Shown: in pieces, positions 10,743-24,531 of the stretch
How the letters are laid out: every line of letters starts with the position of its first letter
How positions within the stretch are numbered: position 1 is the first letter of the stretch
From: Gymnopilus junonius
Taxonomy: Eukaryota; Basidiomycota; Agaricomycetes; Agaricales; Galerinaceae
DNA: 28,086 nucleotides
Direction: 5' to 3'
Assembly (NCBI GenBank): GCA_015501075.1
Contig: JADNYJ010000418.1
Coordinates: 1-28,086 of the forward strand
Position numbers and translations under genes: made by a program
Notes under the pieces: generated by a model
Database searches by the model: none
What the model saw: the letters and a program-made list of their open reading frames with translations, nothing else
What the model was told of the DNA's origin: nothing

Positions 10743-12843
10743 CTAGCAATATTTAGTATCTGCAGGCACTTCTTAAATACCAACTGAGCCGTAATATCGG
10801 GTAGACAGATCGCTTGAAACCAGGTGTACTTATGGCGGGGTCAGTCGATCGGATATTCAACATCTTAATTGAGAACGATGTATGTGAGTGTAAGTTTGAG
10901 GATGTAGGTTGCAAAGAAACGGCCGGGACCGTCGAACACAAGACGAGATGATTACGCTTTAGAACCCAAGTGTAAACCTAATGACACTAACCAACTTGGT
11001 TTTTTGAGTCGTCGCAGTCTCTGTTAGCCATGTCTATAAATCCAAACCCTTGAAATTCAGTCGGACTGTGTAATGTTTCTTTGGAGAATTAGCAACGTCA
11101 TCCGCCTCCTGTAGCTTTAGTAAAGAAGCGGTTCCTCATCGCATCGTGGTGTGTCGAATGGCTTGCCAATGAGATATGAGATATAAGTACCGGTTGGCAA
11201 CGAAATACTATTCGAGAAAGTAAAGTCTTTCAGAATTTTTCAGTTTCCAGTGGCTATTACATAGCAAAAGTGCAGAATTTCAGCAACTGGGAACTTCGAA
11301 ACGTACCACCTCGACGTTGAAAGACTTCACCCGGCGTAGTTATACTCGCAACGACCTTTGTCTCCCGTTGGCGGCACGGCGGCTGTGAGTCCGAATTTCT
11401 TAAAATATGCCAAGTCTTGTAACTGCCTCATATTGTTCATGTTTAGACATTGAATGACATTTTGTTTAACCTCGCTGCTTATCCGGAGTGAGTACACCGC
11501 GTCAATGCATGAGGAAGTCGAAGCAAATATAGAAGCGGAAGACCGAACTGGCAAGGCTTCCGTTGCTAAAATGCGTAAAGTGGATAGCTTTCTCAAGGAA
11601 ACCCAATGTATTGGAATGGGGCTCTCCGGGATATGCTTCGTTTGCCAGCCAGCTGATCAATTTGCTCTTCATCGCGCACATTAGATGTACTATATTACTT
11701 AAAATCTTAAATGGCATCTTACTGAGTAATTGCTCTCGAAATCACCAGGCTGTCTTTTCTGCTCTATGTAGGCCTCGACCAGAGGTTGGATGTGGGCGTT
11801 CAACTCGCTTGACGGTCTCGGTGACTTCTTTTGTAGTTGATCGACCGACTATCCTACCAATAAATGACGTACAAGATTCAAAGAAAAGCAGAAAAATATG
11901 ACCGCCTACGGAATGAGGAAGTCAGGAAACATATTTAGGATTTAAGAATTTAGGAACAAGTCCTTCATAAACTTTTCACCCAGTTGCAAATACTCAGAGT
12001 TCCTTCCTGTAAAACTAGTCGTAAAATTTCACTAACAAATACAGCTGAAACTTACATAGTGGGAGACCGACAAATATGCGACTGCTGGCCCTGAAAAGAA
12101 TTTTCGTTACAAACTAACTGTAAGTTGTGCGTGCTCTGCATAACATTAGATACGTTATCAAAAAAGAGGGCATAACTATGCATACCATTTTCTTTCATTT
12201 GGAATATGTAGCCAACAGTGGACATAAATTTCATCTTTGATGTCTGAGTTATGATTTGCTAGGTGCTTTGTCAAAGGTGCTCGGAGGAAATTAGAATGCC
12301 AGGAGTCGACATAAACGGTGGGTCCCACAGTGTATTTGGCCTAAAGTAGCTTTTTGATGGTCAGTCTGGAAGGAAGGTAAAATATTCCAGTAAAAAATGA
12401 ATACCTCGAAATCACTTGCATCCAAGAACATGTATTCGTCGGTCGCTCTGCGGATGTCGTCTACCATTCGATTTCCACTGACTACAACTAGCTACTTGGA
12501 CGTAGTCGGGACTTTGAAGGCTGAACCGTGATAGTGACTGCAATAATGGTTAAACCACAATGCTCACTGTAAATCAAAGAAAAATGGACAGCATGCCTTA
12601 TTGTACCCTTCCTGGATTATTTCTTGTCCACGGAAACGGAAATAGTAACCAATGGGCTGAAATACGACGAAATAAGGCCAGACAACCCACCCACAGTCGG
12701 TATATGCTTCAGCTTGAAGCAATACGTAAGTCACGCAAATTCGGTTATGCAGGAAACTACAGACCTGATAGGTGGACGAGTTGATCCAGCGCGGAAAGAG
12801 CCATATAGCGACGGTCAAAATGGCTGTTACAGTGTTACTGCCG
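10743..12843 (-). pseudogene. Cytochrome P450 copy C (pseudogene with internal inversion)
   Basis: A third paralogue on the minus strand, heavily decayed. In order: AILTVAIWLFPRWINSSTYQ, LKHIPTVGGLSG, an exon matching YYGSAFKIPTMSKWLV but with W changed to stop, FLRAPLTKHLANH, a VGLPL-like stretch before a homologous intron, SKLISWLANEA, then a break. The next exons (DVEDFTRR through KETQCIG) are on the plus strand at 11307-11621. The minus strand then resumes with ATGN*KILKDFTFSNSISLP, THHDA, the EFQGF-like exon and PGRFFATYILKLTLTYIVL, ending near 10743 with QLVFKKC. There are several stops and frameshifts. The ExxR arginine is lost (KETQC). Closer to copy B than to A by eye. Confidence 0.85.
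11307..11621 (+). other. Inverted segment inside P450 copy C (about 315 bp)
   Basis: This block reads on the plus strand as LDVEDFTRR..FVSVGGTAA, an intron with GTGAGT donor and TTTAG acceptor, LNDILFNLAAYPE and ..KASVAKMRKVDSFLKETQCIG, the I- to K-helix exons. The sequence on both sides reads as the same gene on the minus strand. At 11306 the minus strand continues with GGTACGTTTC, the expected donor after the K-helix exon, and at 11622 it ends with NEAYPGEP, the residues expected just before DVEDFTRR. Two base-changing frameshifts occur inside the block. Confidence 0.8.
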
Positions 12844-13343
12844 GAAGTATGAGGCCGCCACTGGCTCTGAGAATGTCGCCAAGGTCTTATGCCATCTGGA
12901 TTGAAAGTGTGCAAATATTATGTGCCATTTTATAGAAGCTAGGAGATTTCTCAGTTCTGAAGTCGACGCCACCATGTCAACAGCAATACTGAACAAGAAG
13001 AATCAGACAACAATGTAGCTCCAAATCCCTTATGAATGTTTAGGTCATTGTCCTCTGAGGTGCCTCAGCCGGAAATCTTGGAGCAAACGTCAAATTAAAC
13101 TGATTTTGTCACTAAAGCAATAACTCACCGGTGAGTATAGTGAATAAATTATAACCCGACCAGAAGGAATGAAGGTGAGGAGGGAAGGTCAGATTTGTTG
13201 CGGGTTTCGGCATTGACACAATGAAGTTAGATTGTCACTTGGCAGCTGCGTGCAAAGGCTGACGGAGCTCCATGGCCATGTACACTTCAGCAAGTCCCCT
13301 GACGATAGATGTAAAGACTAGCTGTGTGGCAAAAGCAAAACAT
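12844..13343. other. Spacer between P450 copy C and tRNA-Ala
   Basis: No gene, RNA or repeat recognised. Only short open frames occur, with no domain signal. Confidence 0.5.
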
Positions 13344-13441
13344 TGGACACATTGGGAATTGAACCCAACACCTCTCGCAAATCTGTACAGCTCTGAAGCT
13401 CCATGCTAAGCGAGCGTGATAACCAACTACACCATGTGCCC
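13344..13441 (-). tRNA. tRNA-Ala (anticodon AGC), with 24-nt intron
   Basis: The minus strand carries the same 74-nt mature tRNA as 11-101: acceptor GGGCACA/TGTGTCC with G3:U70, A and B boxes, anticodon AGC. The intron after the base 3' of the anticodon is 24 nt instead of 17 nt. The two introns share only a short 3' part ending AGATT. A TTTT run follows on the minus strand. The gene is inverted with respect to the first copy 13 kb away. Confidence 0.93.
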
Positions 13442-13552
13442 GTATTAGTCATGTGAAATGGACGCCCCATCTTAGAATCGACCTACGTCGTCATAATGAT
13501 CAACCCAATACTCAAGGGCAACAGAATCCATTGAAGCACCGAATGACAGTAA

Positions 13553-16234
13553 CTACACACCAAAATGTACATATGGAACCCAAGAAACCAAAGATGACTC
13601 CGAGTCTCCTAGTGACTTGCGCAGATTCTGGATAGCATAGTGAAGAGCTCGAGAAGCCCCATCGGCATTCAAACCCTCCGACTCCGAGTCGATCAGACTC
13701 GCATAAAAACCTTCTGCAACCTTGGGTCCGTACTGATCCTGAATAGACCACATCGTTGCCACCACACTTCTATACCCCGCCGCCAGCATCCCAGCTGCGA
13801 GATGCACCGCCTCCTCTGCCAACGACTCGTCGCCCGTACTCGTCTGGCACGCTGATAAAAAGGCCAGCTCGGCCCCGACGAGTTGTTTCTGGATGATGGA
13901 CGACAGGTCCAGCTGGCCATCGTACAGCGCGAACCCGCTTTTCAGCGCATCGGAGGTGTTCTGGTTGGCGTGGCAGGCAAAGTGTACGCAGGTATAGTTT
14001 TCCATAATATTGATGACTCTGTTGACGGTAGCAGCGGCGCTGTTGAGGCATAGAACGCGTATATCCCTCCGCTCCAACAAGTGCCGTATGGTCTGCACTT
14101 CCTCTCTGGTTTTGGGATGGGGCTCTGGTTCGGAGTGCCTGGTTGGCTGATCATGAAGATACCAGCATTCTCTGGCTCTACTTTCCGAGGTTTCTTCACC
14201 CTGTCGACGAGCGTTTGAAAGGTCGGAATATAGGATGATATGGCGAATTCAGGAAGAGTCAATGACTTTGATTCGCCGCATAGCCCCGCTGCGTGGATTG
14301 GTAGGAATGCAAGTGGACCAGTTGCACACCACCAGATGCGTGGTAAATTAGATGGAAAATGAGGTTGCTTTACAGGAATACCCTCATTAGAAAATTATCA
14401 AGTAAATTAGTGGAGAATAACTCGCCGATATTCCAATACGATTCAGAATAGGCTTGACAACTAAAATCCACAAGTCGCGAAGGATATTCTTAACAACACC
14501 TCCGCTTCCGCCCTCACGTCGCATTCCACGGGTTGCGTTCCAGTCTCCACGCGTCCGTGCCCCAGAAGCGTGGAGGTAAAGCTTCAAGGATTCACGAAGA
14601 CCTTCTGCCTTTGTATAAGAAAAATCAGGCAGGGAGATACGACAAAGCTCGTGGACGCCGCGTCTCAATGCCAATGCATCACATCGGTCTTCATGAACGT
14701 TGATGATGACTACATGCCCAGAAGCCGGCAGGTGATCAATCATGTCGGCGTGTATTAGAGGTTTGAGGAAACCCTCAAAGCCTGGAAGGGCGCGGACATC
14801 TGCTACGAGTTGCTCCCATTCACGAGCGAGTTCGATACGCCTCAGTGACATCCCCTTATCGTCATCCCTTTAAACTTCGTCGTATTATACTGAAACTGGT
14901 CCCAGCGGAAGGAGCGAGCCATAGCTCTCTGCTAGCGCCTGCTCTGTCTAATGCCTTTGAGACTCTCTCCAGCTCCTCAGTAATATTCGCCGGTGGATAA
15001 TCAGCACCAGACGGTTTCATAACTTGAATTGGGGTGCGGAGATCATTAAGCTGATTCCAAACAAGACCTCGACCGCGTTCAAGCCACTCTAAAGCCAAAT
15101 CTATCCTTTCCAGACCGAGCGCCACCGTAGCAGCAGACGTTGACAACCGCGAAACCTTGAGGAGGCTTCGATACCTTGCCTGAATAGTCTGCGACAAACT
15201 AGCGACTTGTGACACGAGACTGATAGCGGTGCTATATGCGGCCAATACCTGGGACGGATCGTGCTGCTGGGATAACCCCACCCAATACTGTGCAGCGACC
15301 AGTCGGTCGTCTGGGTACCCGTCATAGTCAGTGGCTGGGCGCGAGTAGCAGAAGATCGCTGTTTGAATGTAGAAAGGATTGGATGTGTGGTCAAAGCACT
15401 TCTGCAGAGCGTTGGCTGTGCAGTTCATTTATTCTGATTTTGACGCGTCCCCCTCGGGTGCGAGACTGACTGACTCTCGATAGGCTGATATCGACGCCAT
15501 GATGTCGTTCGTGTCTCCTGTGCGGTCGTAGCGAGCTAAGAATGCGTTCCCGAGGTTGTTCAGATAGAGAGGCATGAAGAGGCCATCTTCGTCCGTGAGG
15601 TGAATTGCTTGCTTGAAGGCTGAAATTGCCGCGTCGATGTCGGAGAGGTTTCCTGTGCGTTTGAAGCGTTGCAAGAGCACAATGGCCAAGTTGTTTAGGT
15701 TCTCTGGCATGTTTTCGTGACCCTCAGGAGTGGCTCGAACAGTCTCTTGTTGGGTGATAATCGCATCGTCAAAGTCTCGAGCATCTGCTGTAGAATCTGG
15801 GAAAGCGATTCGATTCAACTTTTCGTTGAAATCTTACTTGGCATGGCACACCTGAAAAGGCGAACCGAACTTTTCCCTTCAAAGGGAAAGTGCAGATTTC
15901 AAATTTAAGTCTCCAGGTGGGTCCACCTTTCGAATTCGTAATGAAGTCTCTGCTTGTGACTATTGATGAGGTGATCAATATTATATTGCGTTTCTCATTG
16001 TCGTAGTGGAATTAGACTTACTGACAGATCCTACTTTGGATTTATAACCCTCGATTTCGGCTTTTCCAATATGCACTCGCCCAATATTTCCAGGCCTGTC
16101 GAATTGTGCAGTAAATGTAACCTCGTCTGGCCTAGAAAGAAAGCAATTTAACATGCAAAAGCCATGCATTGATGGTGCCAGTAGATGTACTTGGTGTGTT
16201 CCAAGTTGAAAGGGAAACCGGTAAACAAAAGCAT
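13553..16234 (-). pseudogene. TPR-CHAT caspase-like protease (interrupted)
   Basis: CHAT proteins are caspase-fold proteases; in Agaricomycetes they usually follow TPR arrays and form large families of mostly unknown targets. Order here: an N-terminal, possibly C2-like segment (TFTAQFDRPGNIGRVHIGK, TWRLKFEICTF), joined by a GTGTGC-donor intron to TPRs (ENLNNLAIVLLQRF, YLNNLGNAFLARYDRTGD, then NCTANALQKCFDHT), the LEWLERGRGLVWNQLNDLRTP linker, IWWCATGPLAFLPIHAAG, and the CHAT core with catalytic His in VHFACHA and Cys in FLSACQTS. It ends in VSWVPYVHFGV. An intron at 14383-14425 uses a GC donor. Lesions: TAA at 15429-15431 within a TPR, and frame breaks near 14867 (G run) and 14112 (A run). 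Both catalytic residues survive. The N-terminal exon and start (16234 or 16169) are uncertain. Confidence 0.75.
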
Positions 16235-16680
16235 TGGAATTGGAATTATTTGTGACTGACTACGTTACATAGTAACTCAGGTAGCTATGAACTACCTCGC
16301 CAGTTCTTCGTAAACTATAAGTATAATAATAAAAGCGAATCATAGCACTGCAAGGGGGACGTTGGCCGGACTAGCACTCCCCAATTGTGAAAACAAACCA
16401 CCGGTGGCACAATACTATGGGGATGCAAGAGGTTGCGGATGAAAGAGAGGGGAATGGAAAAGAAAAGAAAAGAAAGCCGAGAAAATTAAAAAACCGTCCC
16501 TGTTACGTGACGTCATTCTTCGGTGGGCGAGATAACAGTGGGTCATAAAAACAAAAACTCGGCATGTTTGTGTCCAGCGTGGCTGTATTTTGTGAGCAAG
16601 TTGAAGTTGAAGTGAAGATGGGATTGAAAAGGCATGGGATGATAAGCTTGAGATATAAATTAAGTGGTTAGTCATTTCCT
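16235..16680. other. Spacer 5' of the TPR-CHAT gene
   Basis: AT-rich with an AAAAG-type purine run near 16459-16475. No gene is supported. The region should contain the 5' end of the CHAT gene and the 3' end of the small hypothetical gene. Confidence 0.45.
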
Positions 16681-16959
16681 TCATTGTGGCTGAATACGAC
16701 GAAGCAAGCTCCTGATGAAGCCGTGCTTGTTCAAGAAGGACCTCCGATAGTACTGCAACTGCGAGTTGACAAAGTCCAACAAAGTGCAAAGTAGCTGAAA
16801 GCTTTGTCCGCTGGAGCGCAGACGAGTAGAACGTGCAGCCTTTCGCGCTTTCCGACAAAGTCTGAACCGAGCACAGGCACCACGGTCTCGAGGGTCTGGA
16901 GGCATGAATAATTGATGTGCAGGGTGAGGTGCTGTCATATCGCTGAAGGGGTTCATCAT
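16681..16959 (-). CDS. Small basic hypothetical protein (92 aa)
   Basis: A single-exon frame from the first of two adjacent ATGs at 16959 (an in-frame ATG at 17004 would add 15 residues). The product starts MMNPFSDMTAPHPAHQLFMP. It contains DPRDRGACARFRLCRKARKA with many arginines and cysteines, and an amphipathic stretch LLCTLLDFVNSQLQYYRRSF, ending in RRIQPQ. There are no known motifs, signal peptide or membrane span. The arginine-rich middle suggests nucleic-acid or nuclear-import contacts, which is inference. It is divergent from SIN3 and shares its upstream region. A longer 221-residue frame overlaps it in another phase but looks less protein-like. Confidence 0.5.
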   Translation of the reverse strand: MMNPFSDMTAPHPAHQLFMPPDPRDRGACARFRLCRKARKAARSTRLRSSGQSFQLLCTLLDFVNSQLQYYRRSFLNKHGFIRSLLRRIQPQ

Positions 16960-17265
16960 AACGGAGGAAGACGATGGGATGGGATATGAGACAATGTGAA
17001 ACACAGGTTTTTGTGATGTTATTGAGGATTGTTTTGCTGATAGTTGTAAGGCTGGTATGGCTGGTATGGAATCTCACCACAAATTAGCCTCGCCAGAGAT
17101 AATAGTGTCTGGCGGTAGTGTGGTGGTGGTGGTGGTGGTGGTGGTGGAAAAGCAATTAAGGAGAGCCGGTTCGGTAGTGCGGGCCGGAAAGCCACGTGCG
17201 TGATGATTCTTTGATCGGTGCACAGACCTTTTCTCAGTGTTTGATCATCGTTTCGTCAGAACAGC
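16960..17265. promoter_or_regulatory. Putative bidirectional promoter region of SIN3 and the small hypothetical gene
   Basis: About 300 bases between two divergent starts. It holds a GGT-repeat tract and no clear TATA box. Assignment as a shared promoter rests on gene orientation only. Confidence 0.4.
17119..17147 (+). repeat. (GGT)n microsatellite
   Basis: About nine uninterrupted GGT units lie in the divergent intergenic region upstream of SIN3. Length variation could affect promoter spacing. Confidence 0.9.
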
Positions 17266-20200
17266 ATGCAGGACACGAACATGGCTGAACACGAGCCAGC
17301 GCACCAGAGATCCCGCAGAGGCTCTCCCATGGACCCCCACAGCTACTCCAGCCTCGACCGCCCCCTCAATGTCGCCGATGCCCTCACCTATCTCGATGCC
17401 GTCAAGGTCCAGTTCCAGGACCAGCCAGATGTCTACAACCACTTCCTCGACATCATGAAGGAGTTCAAGAACGAACAGCAAGTGTTCTTCTCTCTTATTT
17501 GCTGCCCTTATCTCATTTTACCAGGATTGATACCCCGGGCGTCATCAAGCGCGTCTCCCATCTCTTCAACGGACATCCCTCTCTCATCCAGGGCTTCAAC
17601 ACCTTCCTGCCCGTCGGCTACCGCATAGAGTGTTCGATGGACCCCCATGATGCTGGCTTCATCACCGTCACCACTCCCAGCGGCACCACCCTCCACACAA
17701 CCAACAACGGCCCGGGCAGAGCACTCACATGGTCCTCCGCACCCTCTGCCCCGCCACCTCGTCACGATCCGTCTTCCGGTTATTGTACGTCTTTGTCTTC
17801 CGTCTCTCTATTTCCCATGTCTTACTCTCCATCCACCCAAGTTGGTCCCAATGACCACGGAGCCCTCGCTCCTCCTCCCGTCCCTTCTCCCGATCCCCGA
17901 ACTTACGGAATGGACGGCCAAGCTATCGAACCGGCCGTGCAATATGTACAGAAAATCAAGCAGCGCTGTGATCCGGAAACTTATCGCCAGTTCCTTGATA
18001 TTCTGTCCCGTTACCACCACAAGCCCGATACCATTGACGAGGTCCGTATGCTCTTTGTCCAAAAATTTCCTTCATATCTCACCCTCTCTTTCCAGGAGGA
18101 AGTCTCCAGGCAGATCGCCCGCCTATTCAAAGATGCCCCCGACCTTCGTGCCGATTTTCGTGTCTTCATGCCCGATCGCAGCCAGCAACTCATGGACGAT
18201 GTTCCTTCACACGCACGTGACAGGGAGAAAAACCGGCGCAACAAGCTCGATGTCGCTGCTAGTCCTATGAACGTCAACGCCCAGCCAGCCACTTCGCAGA
18301 AGAGGAAGCGAAAAGCCCCTGAGAAGGACAGGGAGCGCGAGAAAGGGTCTACTCCTGCCAAAGTCGTCCCTCCTCCCGCCAAGGTAGTGTAATCATGTAA
18401 TCTGTGGCACGATGAAAGCCTGATTGAGCTTTGATCAGAAACCTAAACACGCTGCTCCAGCCCAAGATCTGACACCTGTGTCGTATAACCCAAAGCATGT
18501 CGTCGCATCCAACGCTGCAGTACCTCCAGCCGCTTCTTCCTCTCCTCGTCGCTCTCACCACGCCCTACCTGCCACCCAACAACATCCCCAATCTTCTTTG
18601 AGGGCCACTGCAGCTCCGCACCCATCCGACGATACCCACTTCTTCGACCGTGTTAAGCACGCGCTGGATAACAGGGATCTCTACAACGAGTTCCTGAAGC
18701 TTGTCAACCTCTTTGCTCAGGACTACATTGACACTGCACGCCTAGTGAAAGAAAGCAAGAACTTCCTTGGGAACACCGAGCTGTACAAGCAGTTCCGGGA
18801 GATTCTCGGTTGGGATGAGAAGAAGGAGAGAGAACACTTTTTGAAGGATCAGAACGAGCGGAGTGGCTGGGCCAAGCCCGCTATCGTGGCTCTGCCTGAG
18901 CGGCCTGGCAGAGTTGACCTCAGTGAGAAGTATGGTAGTTATCGCAGGGTGTCGCCTAGCGTAAGTTTGTTTGACATCCTTTTCCTTTTGTGGTATTCAC
19001 TCCATTCTGTAGGTGGCAAGCATGACTTGCTCAGGGCGTGACGAGATGTGTCGCTCAGTGTTGAACGACGACTGGGTGTCGCTGCCTTCATGGACAAGCG
19101 AGGACTCTGGGTTCATCTTCCACCGCAAGAACATCTACGAAGAAGCCCTCCACCGCTCTGAAGAAGAGCGACACGAGTATGACTTCCACATCGAGGCGAT
19201 CACACGCACCATTGCGATGCTCGAGCCATTCAACAACAACAAACTTGCTTGTCTCCCCACCCCCGAGGACGGCAAGCCCAAACCCACCGTGGCCGGATCG
19301 TGGAAGGCCATCCACCAGCGCGTGATCAAGAAGATATATGGCCGCGAAGCTGGCTTGCAAGTTGTCGCTGCGCTGCATGAGCAGCCTTTGCTTGCTGTGC
19401 CTGTCGTTCTGGCGCGGTTAAAGCAGAAAGAGGAAGAGTGGAAACGCGCGCAGAGGGAGTGGAATAAAGTATGGAGGGATGTGGATGCGCGGAATTATTT
19501 GAAGAGTCTGGATCACCAGGCTGTTATGTGGAAGGTGAAAGAGAAGAAGGCGTTGGGAGTGAAGAGCCTTGTGTATGAGATTGAGACGGCCAGGGAGGAG
19601 CAGCATTCGAAGCGGGCGGCGCTTGTAGATAGGACCTTTGAGCGGACGCGACCGAGGTATCATCTTGCGTTTGCGTTTGGGGAGGATGAGGCTGAGGGTG
19701 AAAAGGGAGAGAAGAACAGTAAGGGAAAGGAGAAGGAGAAGGACAGCAAAGAGAAAAACAAAGAGGCCATGGGAATCCTACAGGACGCTATCAAGCTCGT
19801 ATTCTCGTTCCTCGACCGGACATCTGGCCAGATTAGTGGGCAGGAAAGGAAGAGGATCGAAAACTTCCTGCGTGTCTTCGTCCCTCTTTTCTTTTCCTTT
19901 GGCTCTGTCGAGTTCAACTCTGGTCTCTTGCACCACGAGACGATAGTCGAGTCTGAGAATGAAGCTGTGAGCGATACCAACGAGGACACCGAGTCCGCTG
20001 CCCTGGTCCCCCCCGCTCCGACTGCTAACACCAGCACCAGCAGTGCAAACGGTAAAGGCAGGGGTGGGCGCAAACACCAGTCAAACCACTCCTCTGGGGA
20101 TCTACGGAAGAAGCTCCTGAAAAGCGAGCAGGCCAAGTCGACTTCCGGGAGGAAGACGAGAGGCGGGGCCTCGCCTGCTGTTTCGCGCTTTGCGTCGCCG

Positions 20201-21699
20201 GTGGTGTTTGGAAGTGCTGGGGAGGAGGCGGCGCTGGCTGGGTTGGATGTGATGTTTGTGTTTCCCCCTGGTGCGGGCAAGAGGTCGAGCAAGATTAATA
20301 ATGTGTTCTTTTCGAATACGACGTTTTATGTGTTGATGAGGTTGATTGAGGTGGGGTTTCTTTCTTTTTTCAGTGGGGTGTTCATGTACTGAATCAACTT
20401 TTTTGTTTGTCGTTTTAGATCCTCTATTCCAGGCTTAGGCTCTTCAAAGGGCTGTCTGCCGAGCTTGCACGTAAAGCAGAGGAAAAGACCAAGGCATCAA
20501 CTTCAAGCTCTGCCAACAGTGCCTCGCCTTCTGCGCCGATCGTGGTAGATAAGAAACATTATTACGACATCCTCCTAGGACAATGTGAAGCCGTGTTTAT
20601 GAATGAGCTCGAACAGCATGTATTTGAGGAGCAGACGAGGGTGATGTTTGGATACAAGGTATACTTTAATTCCAGACTTTCCAGTCTGTCATTATACCGT
20701 CTCTGACGACTGTTGATATTATAGGATGCATACAAGATCTTCACAATTGATAAAGTGATTGGAGGTATCATCAAGCAGGCGCAGAACGTGGTAGCCGATC
20801 CGAAGAGCCAGGAGCTCCTCGAGCTTTTGAAGAGGGAAAGGTCGTTGATGACGCCTACTACCCAGGATCGTACGAATTATAGACATCAGGTCGAGAATAT
20901 TCTCGGGCCTGATGAGAATGTGTTCCGGATAGATTGGGTACGTTTTTCTTCGATTTTTTTTGGTGGGTGCTTATGCGTTATTATTATTATAAAGCTTTCG
21001 CAGTCCAAGACAATGACCATCCAGCTCATTGGCAGAGACGATGCCACCTTTGATGATTCCGAGGCGTTGTCGGGGCGCTGGCAGACTTATATTGACGCTT
21101 ACGTGTCGGTGAGTTCATTTCATGGATTCAATAGGTTTAAGGAGAAGCTTAACACTTCTATAGGCTGACTCAACGGAAGGCATCTTACAATCGAGAGTCA
21201 GGCGGCCGTATCTACGCAGGTAATGCATCTTAACGAACATTCGTGCACTAGTCACCTCATGACTTAATTCTCAACTAGGAACCTTCCTGCCGCTATACGT
21301 GAGACCCAGCCGGATGTATCATCCCGAGACGGGATGGAGATCAAAGTCTGCGTACGGACCTACCGCCTGTTTTACGTCCCCAAGACAGGGGATCTGATGT
21401 GGAAGCATAGGAGTAAAGAAGAGATGGAGAAGAATGCGAAGCAGTTGAAGACGAGAAATAGGCTGAGGAGGAAGTGGTTGGAGGTCGGTGTTGATAAACT
21501 GGGTCCTGAGGCTGTGGGTAGTGTGGTTGAGGCTGCCCAGGACAGTGGTGATGCTCAGACTGAGATTCAGCAGACCCAGAGTGCAAGTGAAGTTGAAGTC
21601 ATCCCGACATCGAAGGTGGATGCTCCCGCTCCACCACTTCCTGCACCTGTTACTTCAGCGGTTGCTGTGGTTCCTATCCTAACACCGGCTTCGTCGTAA
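17266..21699 (+). CDS. SIN3: SIN3 transcriptional co-repressor, scaffold of the histone deacetylase complex
   Basis: A complete gene of about 11 exons and roughly 1,280 residues. SIN3 bridges DNA-bound repressors and the Rpd3/HDAC class I deacetylase in the nucleus. PAH1 starts [19 protein letters not shown] and continues across the first intron as [23 protein letters not shown]2 is [28 protein letters not shown] basic linker ([14 protein letters not shown]) precedes PAH3 ([23 protein letters not shown]). The HDAC-interaction region is [40 protein letters not shown] and [13 protein letters not shown]. The C-terminal Sin3 region has [19 protein letters not shown] and [19 protein letters not shown]. 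Intron 1 (17478-17524) has a GCAAGT donor; the GT one base pair downstream would break the frame. No lesions were found. Confidence 0.95.
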
Positions 21700-22063
21700 T
21701 TTTGCTAATGTTGTCGGCTCCTCTGGGATGGATGCTGCCAGCAGCTGCCATGTCGTTTAGACTTCGGCGTCTCGATTTATTTTCTGATAGATGTGTGCAC
21801 TATTATTATTATTATTCCTTTAGTATACTTCTCATGTTGTACTTTGTAATGACATATATCCCAGGTTTTGGTTTATTCTGCATATAGTCTGCACAGCGCA
21901 CGCTTCCCAAACTGATTTGGGATCCGAACATCGAAGCTTCTTGTCTTCCTCCACCACCGTCTATCTGCAATTAGAAACACTTTTTCTCACTAGACTTCAT
22001 ACTTAAAGGCGACTGGGAATCTAGCTATGGAGCCAAAGGACGAGCTCATCTGCACTCTCATAC
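21700..22063. other. Intergenic: SIN3 3' region and aldehyde dehydrogenase promoter
   Basis: Contains a short TAT-repeat tract near 21799-21818 and AT-rich 3' sequence. No further gene is supported. Confidence 0.5.
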
Positions 22064-23970
<1,907 letters not shown>

Positions 23971-24531
23971 ATTTCGTCCTCTGGTATTCGTTTTGAGACT
24001 CGTGTAAAATGTTTTAGGATAGTGAATGCGCACTTCCGAGAAATGTCTGAACAAAAATAAGCTGTAAGGACATGGAATTTGTTTTTGGTAAAATGGTATT
24101 TGTGTTACAAAGATCCTGGCAGTGAACGTTGGACCGATCAACATGTTACTCCCTGTACTTGACTCTGATGTTTGGTGAATTTCGCCTCGTCGACTTCGTA
24201 GATTACGAAAACCTTACCCAACACAGGCGTGGTGCCCACTCTGATGTTCTCCAATCCAGATTTCAAGCAAATTTTCCATCGACAGCGCCGCGGCCCTTCC
24301 GTACCTTAGGTTTTACTCATTGCCGCTTGATCTTCTCTTCCTCATCCGAACCTCATTATGATCCAACCTGGTCCTCAATATTTTGGAGGATAATAGGATA
24401 AAATTAGGCCAGAAACGAATTGACTGGGCGGCGAACAATTGTCGACAGTCGACACTCTATGGGGTCTCCAGTATTCAACCTTTTGTCCACCTCCAAACTT
24501 GATGCTCCAAGTCTAAATCGATACTTTCAGC
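23971..24531. other. Intergenic between aldehyde dehydrogenase and P450 copy B
   Basis: No gene recognised. It holds the promoter of P450 copy B, but no clear TATA box is seen. Confidence 0.5.

Noticed and set aside
11454..11684. A separate fourth P450 gene fragment on the plus strand
   Set aside because: The exons fit exactly into the gap of the minus-strand copy C, so it is an inverted part of that copy.
16415..17080. A 221-codon minus-strand open frame
   Set aside because: It overlaps the more protein-like 92-aa frame in another phase, is low in motif content and runs through the purine-rich tract; probably a chance frame.
17508..20292. Long minus-strand open frames opposite SIN3
   Set aside because: They are mirror frames of GC-rich SIN3 exons and have no domains or splice structure of their own.
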